In this document: piece after piece, positions 32,583 to 39,610 of the stretch | Position numbering within the stretch: the first letter of the stretch is position 1 | Layout of the letters: each line of letters starts with the position of its first letter | Source of the DNA: CAWHBO01 sp963827735 | Lineage (GTDB): Bacteria > Patescibacteriota > Patescibacteriia > Patescibacteriales > UBA12075 | Length of the DNA stretch: 47,855 nt | Reading direction: 5' to 3' | Assembly (NCBI GenBank): GCA_963827735.1 | Contig: CAWHBO010000007.1 | Coordinates: forward strand, 1 to 47,855 | Translations under genes and position numbers: made by a program | The notes under the pieces: generated by a model | Database searches by the model: none | Told to the model about the DNA's origin: nothing | The model's input: the letters and a program-made list of their open reading frames with translations, nothing else

Positions 32583-34912
32583 AAATCTCCGGCATGCATT
32601 GCGCTTCCTGTTCTGCCAACATTGAACGCGAACTCAAAAAAACTGACGGCATTGAATCTGCAAGCGTGAATTTGGTTTCTGAGAAAGCCTATCTTAAATA
32701 CGACCCAGCTAAGATTGATGTTGCCCAAACGCTTGAGATCATAAAAAGACTCGGTTATTCAGCTGATGAACATGATGAAAATGCAGTGGATGAACACGGG
32801 CATGAACATATGCGCGAGGAAGTTGGTAATATAAAAAATCGTTTTATCTTTTCTTTGTTGCTTGGTTTGCCCATCCTTTTTTTTGCCTTGGGAGGACTGT
32901 TACGCCTGCCGCTGCCCAATGCGCTTAACGAATACGGAAATATCATCCAATTCATCCTGACCGGCGCGATCATTGCTGTTAATTTCAATATCTGGAAAAG
33001 CGGTTTCTTGGGGCTTGCCAGGTTGAGTCCGAATATGGACTCGCTGATCTTCTCAGGCACGGCTGTAGCTTTTTTTTATAGCACAATCTTAATGATAGCA
33101 AAATATCTTAATCCGGATTATAACGCGATGCCATTTTTTGACAGTGCCGCTTTCATCCTGATTTTCATAACGCTTGGGAAATATCTGGAGACTATAACCA
33201 AGGGCAAAACCGGTGAAGCTATCAAAAAATTAGCTGGCTTGCAAGCAAAAGAAGCTACGATTCTAAAAATTCCAAATAACAAATCACAAATAACAAATAA
33301 TTTTCAAATTCAAAATTCAAACTTTCAAATTGATGCTTATGAAGAAGAAAAAATACCTATTGAGCAGGTTAAGGTTGGTGATATCATTTTGGTAAAACCG
33401 GGGGAAAAAATTCCCGTGGATGGGGTTGTGATTGACGGATACTCGGGAGTGGATGAAAAAACGATTACGGGTGAAAGCATTCCGGTTGAAAAAAAAATCG
33501 GAGATAAGGTGATTGGCGCAACCATCAACAAAACCGGCGTTTTAACATTCAAGGCGACCAATGTCGGGTCTGAAACCATGCTCGCCCAGATCATTAAGAT
33601 TGTTGAGCAAGCGATGGGTTCAAAAGCCCCGATCCAGCGGATGGCGGACAAAGTAGCATTTTATTTCGTGCCGATCGTATTCGGATTGGCTTTTATATCT
33701 CTGATTGTCTGGCTGATCGCCGGTTTTTCTTTTGTTTTTGCAATAACCATTTTTATTTCTGTCTTGATCATCGCTTGCCCCTGCGCTTTGGGCCTGGCAA
33801 CACCGACTGCGATCATGATGGGGGCAGGCTTAGCCGCTAAAAGAGGGATCTTGATCAAATCAGGAAAAGCTTTGGAAATCGCGCAAAAAATTGATATCGT
33901 TGTTTTTGATAAAACCGGAACATTGACGCGTGGCGAACCGAGTGTAACTGATATATTGTCAGCGGAAATTCCAAATAACAAGCACCAAACCACAAATAAA
34001 TCTCAAAAATCAAATTCAAATTTACAAAACTATATTAATAATATTCTGAAGATAGCCGCTTCAATTGAAAAAAACTCTGAGCATCCTTTGGCTCAGGCAA
34101 TCGTAGATAAAGCTTTAGAAAATAATATTACTTTGTCGGAGGTGAAAAATTTTCAAGCACTACCCGGCCTTGGGGTATCGGCTGATCTGGATGATATTAA
34201 AATGATACTAGGTACAAGAAAATTGATGTCAGTCTATCAAATCAATACCGATTTCATTGAAGGTCAGATGATAGGACTTGAAAACCAAGGCAAGACGGCC
34301 ATGATTTTGGCGCAAGATAAGAAGATTGTCGGCATAATCGCCGTGGCTGATACGTTGAAGGAACACTCCAAAGAAGCGATTGCCAGACTGCACAAAATGG
34401 GGAAAAAAGTTGTTATCCTAACAGGAGATAACCAGCGCGTCGGACAAGCGATTGCGAAAGAAGTGAATGCTGATCATGTTTTGGCTGAGGTTCTGCCTCA
34501 AGATAAATCTACTGAGATCAAAAAATTGCAAAGCCAAGGAAACATCGTGGCCATGGTGGGTGATGGTATCAATGACGCGCCGGCGCTGGCGCAAGCTGAT
34601 TTGGGGATAGCGCTTGGGTCAGGGACAGACGTGGCCATGGAAGCCGGTGAAATCGTTTTGATTAAAGATAATTTAAGGGATGTGATCACGGCGATTGACT
34701 TAAGCAAATATACCTTAAAAAAAATCAAGCAAAATCTCTTCTGGGCTTTTGGGTATAACATTCTCGGAATCCCGATCGCAACCGGAATTTTATATCCTTT
34801 CACGGGCTGGCTTTTGAATCCTGCCATTGCCGCTCTGGCTATGGCTTTCTCTTCAGTAAGTGTTGTTTCCAATGCGCTGCTGATGAAAAGATATCGGGCT
34901 AAAATTTTGTAA
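32564..34912 (+). CDS. copA: Cu(I)-exporting P1B-type ATPase CopA
   Basis: This is a copper-efflux pump in the cytoplasmic membrane. The 782 residues show one N-terminal HMA domain (GMHCASC, 10-16), a His-rich linker (about 68-82), TGES (302-305), the transmembrane CPC motif (405-407), DKTGT with the phosphorylated Asp449, the HP motif (507-508), GDGIND (666-671), and the YN and MxxSS motifs typical of Cu(I) pumps. Two extra Asn/Gln/Lys/Ser-rich stretches (about 236-256 and 468-491), in loops of the A and N domains, are encoded by word-repeat DNA. The frame is intact throughout. Confidence 0.95.
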   Translation: MEKTILKISGMHCASCSANIERELKKTDGIESASVNLVSEKAYLKYDPAKIDVAQTLEIIKRLGYSADEHDENAVDEHGHEHMREEVGNIKNRFIFSLLLGLPILFFALGGLLRLPLPNALNEYGNIIQFILTGAIIAVNFNIWKSGFLGLARLSPNMDSLIFSGTAVAFFYSTILMIAKYLNPDYNAMPFFDSAAFILIFITLGKYLETITKGKTGEAIKKLAGLQAKEATILKIPNNKSQITNNFQIQNSNFQIDAYEEEKIPIEQVKVGDIILVKPGEKIPVDGVVIDGYSGVDEKTITGESIPVEKKIGDKVIGATINKTGVLTFKATNVGSETMLAQIIKIVEQAMGSKAPIQRMADKVAFYFVPIVFGLAFISLIVWLIAGFSFVFAITIFISVLIIACPCALGLATPTAIMMGAGLAAKRGILIKSGKALEIAQKIDIVVFDKTGTLTRGEPSVTDILSAEIPNNKHQTTNKSQKSNSNLQNYINNILKIAASIEKNSEHPLAQAIVDKALENNITLSEVKNFQALPGLGVSADLDDIKMILGTRKLMSVYQINTDFIEGQMIGLENQGKTAMILAQDKKIVGIIAVADTLKEHSKEAIARLHKMGKKVVILTGDNQRVGQAIAKEVNADHVLAEVLPQDKSTEIKKLQSQGNIVAMVGDGINDAPALAQADLGIALGSGTDVAMEAGEIVLIKDNLRDVITAIDLSKYTLKKIKQNLFWAFGYNILGIPIATGILYPFTGWLLNPAIAALAMAFSSVSVVSNALLMKRYRAKIL
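33269..33331 (+). repeat. in-frame repeat insert 1 in copA (A-domain loop)
   Basis: The bases run in words such as CCAAATAACAAATCACAAAT and TTTTCAAATTCAAAATTCAA, close in style to the intergenic repeat at 39.17-39.34 kb. They encode an Asn/Gln-rich stretch between ATILKI and IDAYEEEK that standard CopA proteins lack. Confidence 0.75.
33965..34036 (+). repeat. in-frame repeat insert 2 in copA (N-domain start)
   Basis: A second tract (CCAAATAACAAGCACCAAAC, then TCTCAAAAATCAAATTCAAA) encodes an Asn/Lys/Gln/Ser-rich stretch after VTDILS and before NILKIAAS. It starts with the same CCAAATAACAA word as insert 1. Confidence 0.75.
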
Positions 34913-34956
34913 TAATAAACCGATATTAGCCATTCATTATAATTTATTTTAAATTG

Positions 34957-34985
34957 TTGACAATATTTGTAGAAACGTATATACT
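34957..34985 (+). promoter_or_regulatory. toxin-antitoxin promoter
   Basis: TTGACA (34957-34962) and TATACT (34980-34985) are separated by 17 bases, a near-consensus promoter 40 bases before the antitoxin gene. Confidence 0.85.
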
Positions 34986-35008
34986 ATATACATACATTAT
35001 GTATACGT
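34975..35008 (+). promoter_or_regulatory. palindromic operator of the toxin-antitoxin operon
   Basis: TATACATA and TATGTATA (34987-35005) form a perfect inverted repeat around CAT, nested in outer ACGTATA/TATACGT arms (34975-34981 and 35002-35008). It overlaps the -10 and the start site, so RelB-type autorepression is likely. Confidence 0.8.
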
Positions 35009-35025
35009 AATAATTTACCAAACAT

Positions 35026-35301
35026 ATGAATTCAGCCATAATCAACATAAAAACAGACGCAAACGTAAAAAAAGAAGCGCAAAAAATCACTTCTGATTTG
35101 GGCATAACTTTGAGCGGAGCAATCAATGGTTTTTTGAAACAGCTGATACGCAACAAAACCATTACACTTTCTTTAAACGAAGGCGTTCCCAGCGCATATC
35201 TGCTTGACTCCATCAAGGAATCAAAGAAAGAAAGAAAGAGCAAAAACTATCATTCTTTTAAAAACAACGACGACGCCATCAGCTTCCTTAACGATAAATA
35301 A
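35026..35301 (+). CDS. RelB/DinJ-family antitoxin
   Basis: The 91-residue protein has an N-terminal ribbon-helix-helix (SAIINIKTDANVKKEAQKIT, then SDLGITLSGAINGFL) typical of RelB/DinJ antitoxins, which dimerise and bind the operator. The C-terminal half is charged and probably disordered until it wraps the toxin. It lies 3 bases before the toxin gene, the usual order. The near-consensus promoter and palindrome indicate autoregulation. Confidence 0.88.
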   Translation: MNSAIINIKTDANVKKEAQKITSDLGITLSGAINGFLKQLIRNKTITLSLNEGVPSAYLLDSIKESKKERKSKNYHSFKNNDDAISFLNDK

Positions 35302-35304
35302 ATT

Positions 35305-35568
35305 ATGCGGATTGAATATTCAAAAAAGTTCATTAAAGAATTTAAGAAATGTCCGCATGAAATGAAAACTCATTTTAAAAACAGATTAAATACCTTCATC
35401 AAAAATCCCTTTAGCCAGATTTTGAATAATCACCCTCTGAGTGGTGAATTAAAAAATTATCGAAGTATAAACATAACCGGCGATTGGCGGGCAATTTTTG
35501 AATCAATTGATAATGATCAAATTATCTACTTTGTAGCTATTGGAACTCATAGCCAGCTGTATTCATAA
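35305..35568 (+). CDS. RelE/YafQ-family mRNA interferase toxin
   Basis: The 87-residue basic protein has the RelE/YafQ pattern: IEYSKKFIKEFKK at the start, HPLSGELKNYRSINITGDWR in the middle, and a C-terminal IIYFVAIGTHSQLYS with a histidine where YafQ-type toxins carry a catalytic His. Such toxins cut mRNA on the ribosome when the antitoxin is degraded. It pairs with the RelB-type gene 3 bases upstream and is followed by a terminator. Confidence 0.88.
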   Translation: MRIEYSKKFIKEFKKCPHEMKTHFKNRLNTFIKNPFSQILNNHPLSGELKNYRSINITGDWRAIFESIDNDQIIYFVAIGTHSQLYS

Positions 35569-35586
35569 ATTTTCTATAACAAAAAT

Positions 35587-35609
35587 AAAACAGGCCAAAA
35601 GCCTGTTTT
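35587..35609 (+). terminator. terminator of the toxin-antitoxin operon
   Basis: The stem AAAACAGGC/GCCTGTTTT with loop CAAAA is followed by T residues, about 20 bases after the toxin stop. It also lies just downstream, on the minus strand, of the tRNA-Pro 3' fragment. Confidence 0.85.
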
Positions 35610-35613
35610 TAAA

Positions 35614-35637
35614 TTTGTCGGGCTGCGCGGAATTGAA
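35614..35637 (-). other. duplicated 3' end of tRNA-Pro (att-like direct repeat)
   Basis: These 24 bases (TTTGTCGGGCTGCGCGGAAT then TGAA) are identical to 35794-35817, the 3' end of tRNA-Pro: acceptor, T-stem and T-loop. The 5' part of the tRNA is missing. Such a fragment is what remains when an element inserts into a tRNA 3' end and displaces the original. It sits at the right edge of the copper/toxin-antitoxin island. Confidence 0.8.
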
Positions 35638-35753
35638 GGGGCGGAAGCCCCACCCCGTCATTACACCCGGATTCAGTAATATATAAATATTTCGTAATTT
35701 CCGATATTACTTTTTATGCGTTTAATCAAAGCGGCTCAATTAGCCCAACTCAA

Positions 35754-35797
35754 CAAAAATAAAAATAATCAGCCGGAGCTGATTATTTTTATTTTTG
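35754..35797 (-). terminator. terminator after tRNA-Pro
   Basis: A perfect 20-base-pair stem (35754-35773 with 35778-35797) and loop CGGA lie directly against the tRNA-Pro 3' end. The A/T-rich lower stem gives the T run on the minus strand. Confidence 0.85.
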
Positions 35798-35868
35798 TCG
35801 GGCTGCGCGGAATTGAACCGCGATTACACGCACCCGAAGCGTGCGTAATACCGTTATACCACAACCCG
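35798..35868 (-). tRNA. tRNA-Pro (CGG anticodon)
   Basis: The reverse complement folds as a cloverleaf: acceptor CGGGTTG/CAGCCCG, anticodon arm CACGC-TTCGGGT-GCGTG giving CGG, T arm CGCGG-TTCAATT-CCGCG, and discriminator A. No CCA is encoded. A second copy of its 3' end lies 180 bases away. Confidence 0.94.
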
Positions 35869-35906
35869 TAACTCGCCTGCCATAGCTTGTGAACAAGAGG
35901 GAGAAT

Positions 35907-35939
35907 CGCCCCGTAAAATCGCTGCGCGATCACGGGGTC
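35907..35939. repeat. REP-like palindrome between tRNA-Ala and tRNA-Pro
   Basis: CCCCGT (35909-35914) pairs with ACGGGG (35932-35937), and inside it ATCGC pairs with GCGAT. It is GC-rich in an AT-rich spacer between two tRNAs. Confidence 0.6.
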
Positions 35940-35996
35940 ACTCGCTAACGCTCGTGAAACTATATATTATAAAACTATCTTTTCTGCTCCAATCTG

Positions 35997-36067
35997 TGGA
36001 CCTAGGGAGAATCGAACTCCCGTCTCCACAATGCGAATGTGATGTCATACCACTAGACCATAGGCCC
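35997..36067 (-). tRNA. tRNA-Ala (CGC anticodon)
   Basis: The reverse complement gives acceptor GGGCCTA/TAGGTCC with one G-U pair, anticodon loop TTCGCAT reading CGC, T arm CGGGAG-type with TTCGATT loop, and discriminator A. No CCA is encoded. It is 128 bases upstream of tRNA-Pro on the same strand. Confidence 0.92.
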
Positions 36068-36099
36068 AAAGATCATAGCAGGAAAGATGTCTCTCTAAA

Positions 36100-36861
36100 C
36101 TATTCTGCTTGAAGCGCCACATTTTCAATCACCACTTCGTCAACCGGCCAATCCTGAAAACCACCGTTGTTGCCGGTCCTTACTGCCGCAATCATATCAA
36201 CTGTGTCCATCCCTTCAATCACTTCACCGAAAACCGCATAACCATAGCCTTGCGTATCAGGCGCGGTGTAATTTAAGAAATCATTATCTTTCAAGTTGAT
36301 GAAAAATTGGGAAGTGGCGGAGTCAGGAACCATGGTTCTGGCCATGGCAATCGTCCCGCGCTTGTTTTTGAGTCCGTTGTCTGATTCAATCTTGATCGGC
36401 GCATTCGTCATTTTTTCTGACTTGGTTTTATCAAATCCCCCGCCCTGGATCATAAAACCAGGGATAACGCGGTGAAAAACCGTGTTGGCATAAAAGCCGG
36501 CCGTAGCATACTTTTTAAAATTCTCCACTGAAATCGGAGCTGATTCCGGATTGAGTTTTACTTTTATCACTCCCTTGTTCGTTGTTATGACGGCAATGTT
36601 CATATTCTTTGTTTTATCGTTAATTTTTAAATCGCTTGGGGTTTGAGCTTCATCTGGTATAATTGCCGGCTCCTCGGTTTGTGCCTGTTCTCCGGAACTC
36701 GCTTTATCAGCTTCACTGATATCTTTTATGAATTCTGACTCATCATTGTTCACTGCTTTTTCGGAGATATTTTTTTCATTAAGCACCAGATTGTCCTGTC
36801 CGGTGGCGCAGCCGGAAAGCAAAACCGCCGAAAGGGCAAAAATAAAAAAAACTTTTTTCAT
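36100..36861 (-). CDS. cyclophilin-type peptidyl-prolyl isomerase lipoprotein
   Basis: The 253-residue protein is an exported lipoprotein: the signal peptide ends in LLSGC, with the lipidated Cys at 18. A disordered acidic linker follows (about 25-85), then a cyclophilin domain with FHRVIPGFMIQGG, FGEVIEGMDTVD and related motifs. It would assist folding of exported proteins at the outer face of the membrane. Its own promoter overlaps the gap after cca. Confidence 0.94.
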   Translation of the reverse strand: MKKVFFIFALSAVLLSGCATGQDNLVLNEKNISEKAVNNDESEFIKDISEADKASSGEQAQTEEPAIIPDEAQTPSDLKINDKTKNMNIAVITTNKGVIKVKLNPESAPISVENFKKYATAGFYANTVFHRVIPGFMIQGGGFDKTKSEKMTNAPIKIESDNGLKNKRGTIAMARTMVPDSATSQFFINLKDNDFLNYTAPDTQGYGYAVFGEVIEGMDTVDMIAAVRTGNNGGFQDWPVDEVVIENVALQAE

Positions 36862-36914
36862 ACGAAATGTTTTTAATTTAAATACGAAATTATATATTTC
36901 CTAAACCAGATTTT

Positions 36915-36942
36915 ATTATAACAAAAAGTAATTATAATTCAA
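36915..36942 (-). promoter_or_regulatory. promoter of the cyclophilin lipoprotein gene
   Basis: On the minus strand TTGAAT (36937-36942) and a perfect TATAAT (36915-36920) are 16 bases apart, about 55 bases before the start codon. Confidence 0.65.
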
Positions 36943-36946
36943 GTTT

Positions 36947-38563
36947 TTACTTGACGTAATGCCCTCTTTTCATAACCCGATCGTCCTCGCCCCTTTTTTC
37001 AGCAATTTTTTCTTTAGCCTTAGCCCTTAATTCAGCCAGATTATCCTTTAAGAGCTCCTTAGCTCTTTTCTCTAAATGTTCCAGATTGTTGAGTCCCGGA
37101 TCCTCAATCACTTCTGACAGCAAAACATCAAGAATGGCGCCCATCTTTGGTCCTGGCTCAAAACCCATTTTGGCAATCATATGGTCGCCATTGATTGAGA
37201 GCATCTTGACCGAAACCGGATCATTCTGGACTTTGTCAAACATATATTCAAGATGCCTCAGCTTGTAAGGCTTGGCTTTGGGAGTGCCGGATCCGAGCCG
37301 ATCGGCAATCCGCATTTCAATCAAATCTTTCAGATTCTCTTTTCCGACTTTTTTTATCAGCCTTCTGACTGAGGCGGCAGTCACTTCTTCGGCGTCATAA
37401 TAAAACATATGATTCCTGACGAGAGTCGTCACTTTTTCAATGTCTTCGTTGGAAAACTTAAGGCGGTTCATGATTTTCCTCGCCATTCTTTCGCCGATAT
37501 ATTCATGATTATAAAAAGTCGCCACGCCGTCTTTTTCCGTTTTTGATTTCGGCTTACCAATATCATGAAGCAGCGCCGCCAGGCGCACGCGCCAATCTTT
37601 GCTCGGGCAATACTTCAAAGACATAAGCCCATGCTTCCAAACGGAATATATGTGATGGTGATTTTGCATCACGCCTTTTCCTTCCGCCAGTTCCGGCATG
37701 ATAAAATTCAGCAACCTCAACTTGTATAAATAAGCGATGCCTTCGGACGGCCTGTCGGAACTGATTATTTTTATCAATTCATCTTTGATCCGTTCATTGG
37801 CCACAAAGCGGATGCCGGTGGCGAACTTGGTAATCGCCCGTTCGGTTTTGGGCTCAATCTCAAAATCCAGCTGGCAAGCAAACCTCACCGCCCGCATCAT
37901 CCGCAACGCGTCTTCCTTAAACCTGTCAACCGGCTCCCCCACCGCCCGAATTATTTTTAACTTTATGTCTTTCTGTCCGCCGAATAAATCAATAATCTCG
38001 TAACTTGGAACTTGGAACTTGGAACTTTTTTTATCGATATTTTTATTATCTTTATTGTTGGTTCCAAGTTTTGAGTTATGAGTTATGAGTTCTGAGTTTT
38101 GAGTTACGAGTTTTGAGTTATGAGTTACGAGCTTCATTGCCATCGCATTAACGGTAAAATCACGCCGCATCAGATCCTTTTCCAAATCATCTTCAAAGAT
38201 AACTTCATCCGGATGGCGGCGGTCGGAATAACCTTGTTCGCTCCGATAAGTCGTAACCTCAACCACCTGCTCTGTTTCGCCGTTCTCGTTCTTTACTTTT
38301 ACAAGCACTGTGCCAAAAGTATTCTCATAAACTGAACCAGAAAAAATTTTCAAAATTTCTTCCGGCCGCGCATTCGTCGTGATATCCCAATCCTTTGGCA
38401 GTTTCTCCTTATTCGCATGTGCCGTCCCGCAGGATTGCGGGATAGCGCGGCCGAGCGAAGCGAGTAACAACAAATCACGCACGCATCCGCCTACGATATA
38501 GGCTTCAAAGCCCGCTTTTTCAATCTGTTTTAAAATATTCTGTATGAAATCCGGAATTAACAT
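36947..38563 (-). CDS. cca: CCA-adding tRNA nucleotidyltransferase with two repeat inserts
   Basis: This enzyme adds or repairs the CCA end; none of the five tRNAs here encodes CCA, so it is needed. The 538 residues comprise the nucleotidyltransferase head with GGCVRD (25-30) and the catalytic DWD (58-60), an RRDFTVNAMA segment (133-142), the RNA-binding region, and an HD domain with LLHDIGKP. Two stretches are foreign in style: about 35-55 (ASLGRAIPQSCGTAHANKEK), between GGCVRD and DWD, and about 145-187 (LVTHNSKLVTQNSE onward). Both are encoded by intergenic-type repeat DNA yet keep the frame. Confidence 0.93.
   Translation of the reverse strand: MLIPDFIQNILKQIEKAGFEAYIVGGCVRDLLLLASLGRAIPQSCGTAHANKEKLPKDWDITTNARPEEILKIFSGSVYENTFGTVLVKVKNENGETEQVVEVTTYRSEQGYSDRRHPDEVIFEDDLEKDLMRRDFTVNAMAMKLVTHNSKLVTQNSELITHNSKLGTNNKDNKNIDKKSSKFQVPSYEIIDLFGGQKDIKLKIIRAVGEPVDRFKEDALRMMRAVRFACQLDFEIEPKTERAITKFATGIRFVANERIKDELIKIISSDRPSEGIAYLYKLRLLNFIMPELAEGKGVMQNHHHIYSVWKHGLMSLKYCPSKDWRVRLAALLHDIGKPKSKTEKDGVATFYNHEYIGERMARKIMNRLKFSNEDIEKVTTLVRNHMFYYDAEEVTAASVRRLIKKVGKENLKDLIEMRIADRLGSGTPKAKPYKLRHLEYMFDKVQNDPVSVKMLSINGDHMIAKMGFEPGPKMGAILDVLLSEVIEDPGLNNLEHLEKRAKELLKDNLAELRAKAKEKIAEKRGEDDRVMKRGHYVK
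38003..38134 (-). repeat. in-frame word-repeat insert in cca
   Basis: The tract contains CTTGGAACTTGGAACTTGGA, and a GTTCCAAG that can pair with it, followed by several TTGAGTTATGAGTTACGAG words. The latter match the vocabulary of the ftsW-murG hairpin (16.2 kb). It encodes about 43 Asn/Ser/Lys/Thr-rich residues. Confidence 0.8.
38411..38467 (+). repeat. REP-like element copy A, inside cca
   Basis: ATTCGCATGTGCCGTCCCGC, then a GGATTGCGGGATAG palindrome partner, then GAGCGAAGCGAGTAAC. The same element occurs in the opposite orientation at 39611-39667 with only a few differences. Here it lies in the coding sequence of the cca head domain. Confidence 0.85.
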
Positions 38564-38618
38564 TACTTTTGGTACTTAAATTTTTATTAAATGCCAAATA
38601 TCAAATTTGAAATTTATA

Positions 38619-39152
38619 CTAAATTCTTTTTATTTTCTTTAGAATCGCCCATGCCAGCAAACCGCCCGCTAACGCAGACACCAGCTGAGACCAGCTCATC
38701 ATCTGAGCGACTTTTACGACCAGTTCTTGTTTGATCAACAATTTTGTAATTATGTTGACAGAGAAGTACAGAAATACAAATTTTGTCAGCGACGCCACTG
38801 CCACTCCGGCGATAAACCCTTGGTTTTCATTTTTTGCCATTGAATATATCCGATCAATGAGCAAAACAAAAATGACATTGCCGATCATGATAAACGGAAC
38901 AGCCGGAGCCAAAACCGCCGGCAAAAGCCCGCCGGACAGAGCCATCAAGCTGGGCACCAGACAAAGCACAAGAGCGCTTCTTATCCCTACGATAAACAAA
39001 ACGATAATTAACATCGCATTAACGATCGGACCGGTTATCCATTGGATATGGATAAAGAATGGCAAAATTGAGGCGATGCCGGCGAATCCGAGGAAGGTGG
39101 CGATGCTGCGCACGTCAACACGCGCTGTTGCTTGAGCTTCTTTGTAGGACAT
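38619..39152 (-). CDS. ECF-transporter S-component-like membrane protein (hydrogenase-associated type)
   Basis: This 177-residue protein has about five or six membrane segments. The sequence (HIQWITGPIVNAMLIIVLF, then LSGGLLPAVLAPAVPFIMIG, then MMSWSQLVSALAGGLLAW) resembles a small integral protein that in Firmicutes and Thermotogae is often encoded next to [FeFe]-hydrogenase genes, and is often labelled iron hydrogenase because of that. It itself has no iron-sulfur motif. Substrate is unknown. The TM1266-type gene upstream supports the same association. Confidence 0.7.
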   Translation of the reverse strand: MSYKEAQATARVDVRSIATFLGFAGIASILPFFIHIQWITGPIVNAMLIIVLFIVGIRSALVLCLVPSLMALSGGLLPAVLAPAVPFIMIGNVIFVLLIDRIYSMAKNENQGFIAGVAVASLTKFVFLYFSVNIITKLLIKQELVVKVAQMMSWSQLVSALAGGLLAWAILKKIKRI

Positions 39153-39165
39153 AAATATTTAAATT

Positions 39166-39339
39166 AAATCTCAAATTACAAATAACAAATTTCAAATAAA
39201 TACAAATACCAAAATTCTAAATACAAAACAAATTCAGATACAAATGTTTAATTGCTAATTATAAATGTAAAAAATGTTTTGAATTTTGAGTTTAGAATTT
39301 TGAATTTATTTGAAATTTGTTATTTGTAATTTGAGATTT
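39166..39339. repeat. perfect 36-bp inverted repeat filling an intergenic gap
   Basis: The arms 39166-39201 and 39304-39339 are exact reverse complements over 36 bases (AAATCTCAAATTACAAATAA onward), with further imperfect pairing inside. The repeat fills nearly all of the gap between the ECF-like gene and the TM1266-type gene. The words AAATAACAAATTTCAAAT recur in the copA inserts. Confidence 0.95.
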
Positions 39340-39345
39340 TTTCTT

Positions 39346-39609
39346 TTATTCAGTAACCACGCAACTCTTCGCCACAATGCCGTACAGTCCATCCAAAGCC
39401 GCAGTTAAATCTTCAATCTCCTTCATCGTTCCTTCAACCGCAACCGCCACCAATCCGGTGCAATGTTCAACGCAGGACTTTTGGACGTTGACCCCCATCC
39501 TTGCCATGATGATGTGCCCATGATCGGTTAAAAGCTTCTGGACATCGCCCGCGTGAGTCTGGCGGTCTTTGACCAAAATCGTGATTGTACCCAAGTATTT
39601 TTTTTCCAT
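39346..39609 (-). CDS. TM1266-type (iron-only hydrogenase system) regulator
   Basis: The 87-residue protein has the ferredoxin-like fold pattern of the TM1266 family: KYLGTITILVKDR, then a HGHIIMARMGV segment, C46 and C50 in a KSCVEHCTG motif, then EIEDLTAALDGLYGI and a final KSCVV. Members are named putative iron-only hydrogenase system regulators because they lie by [FeFe]-hydrogenase maturation genes. No hydrogenase gene is in this window. A REP-like element lies 1 base upstream of the start codon. Confidence 0.8.
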   Translation of the reverse strand: MEKKYLGTITILVKDRQTHAGDVQKLLTDHGHIIMARMGVNVQKSCVEHCTGLVAVAVEGTMKEIEDLTAALDGLYGIVAKSCVVTE

Positions 39610-39610
39610 A

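Noticed and set aside
35569..35797. possible small gene between the toxin and tRNA-Pro
   Set aside because: No start with a ribosome site and no coding pattern was found. The stretch holds two terminators and the tRNA fragment.
38619..39152. iron hydrogenase
   Set aside because: The name is often given to this family by neighbourhood, but the protein has no cysteine motif for iron-sulfur or H-cluster binding.
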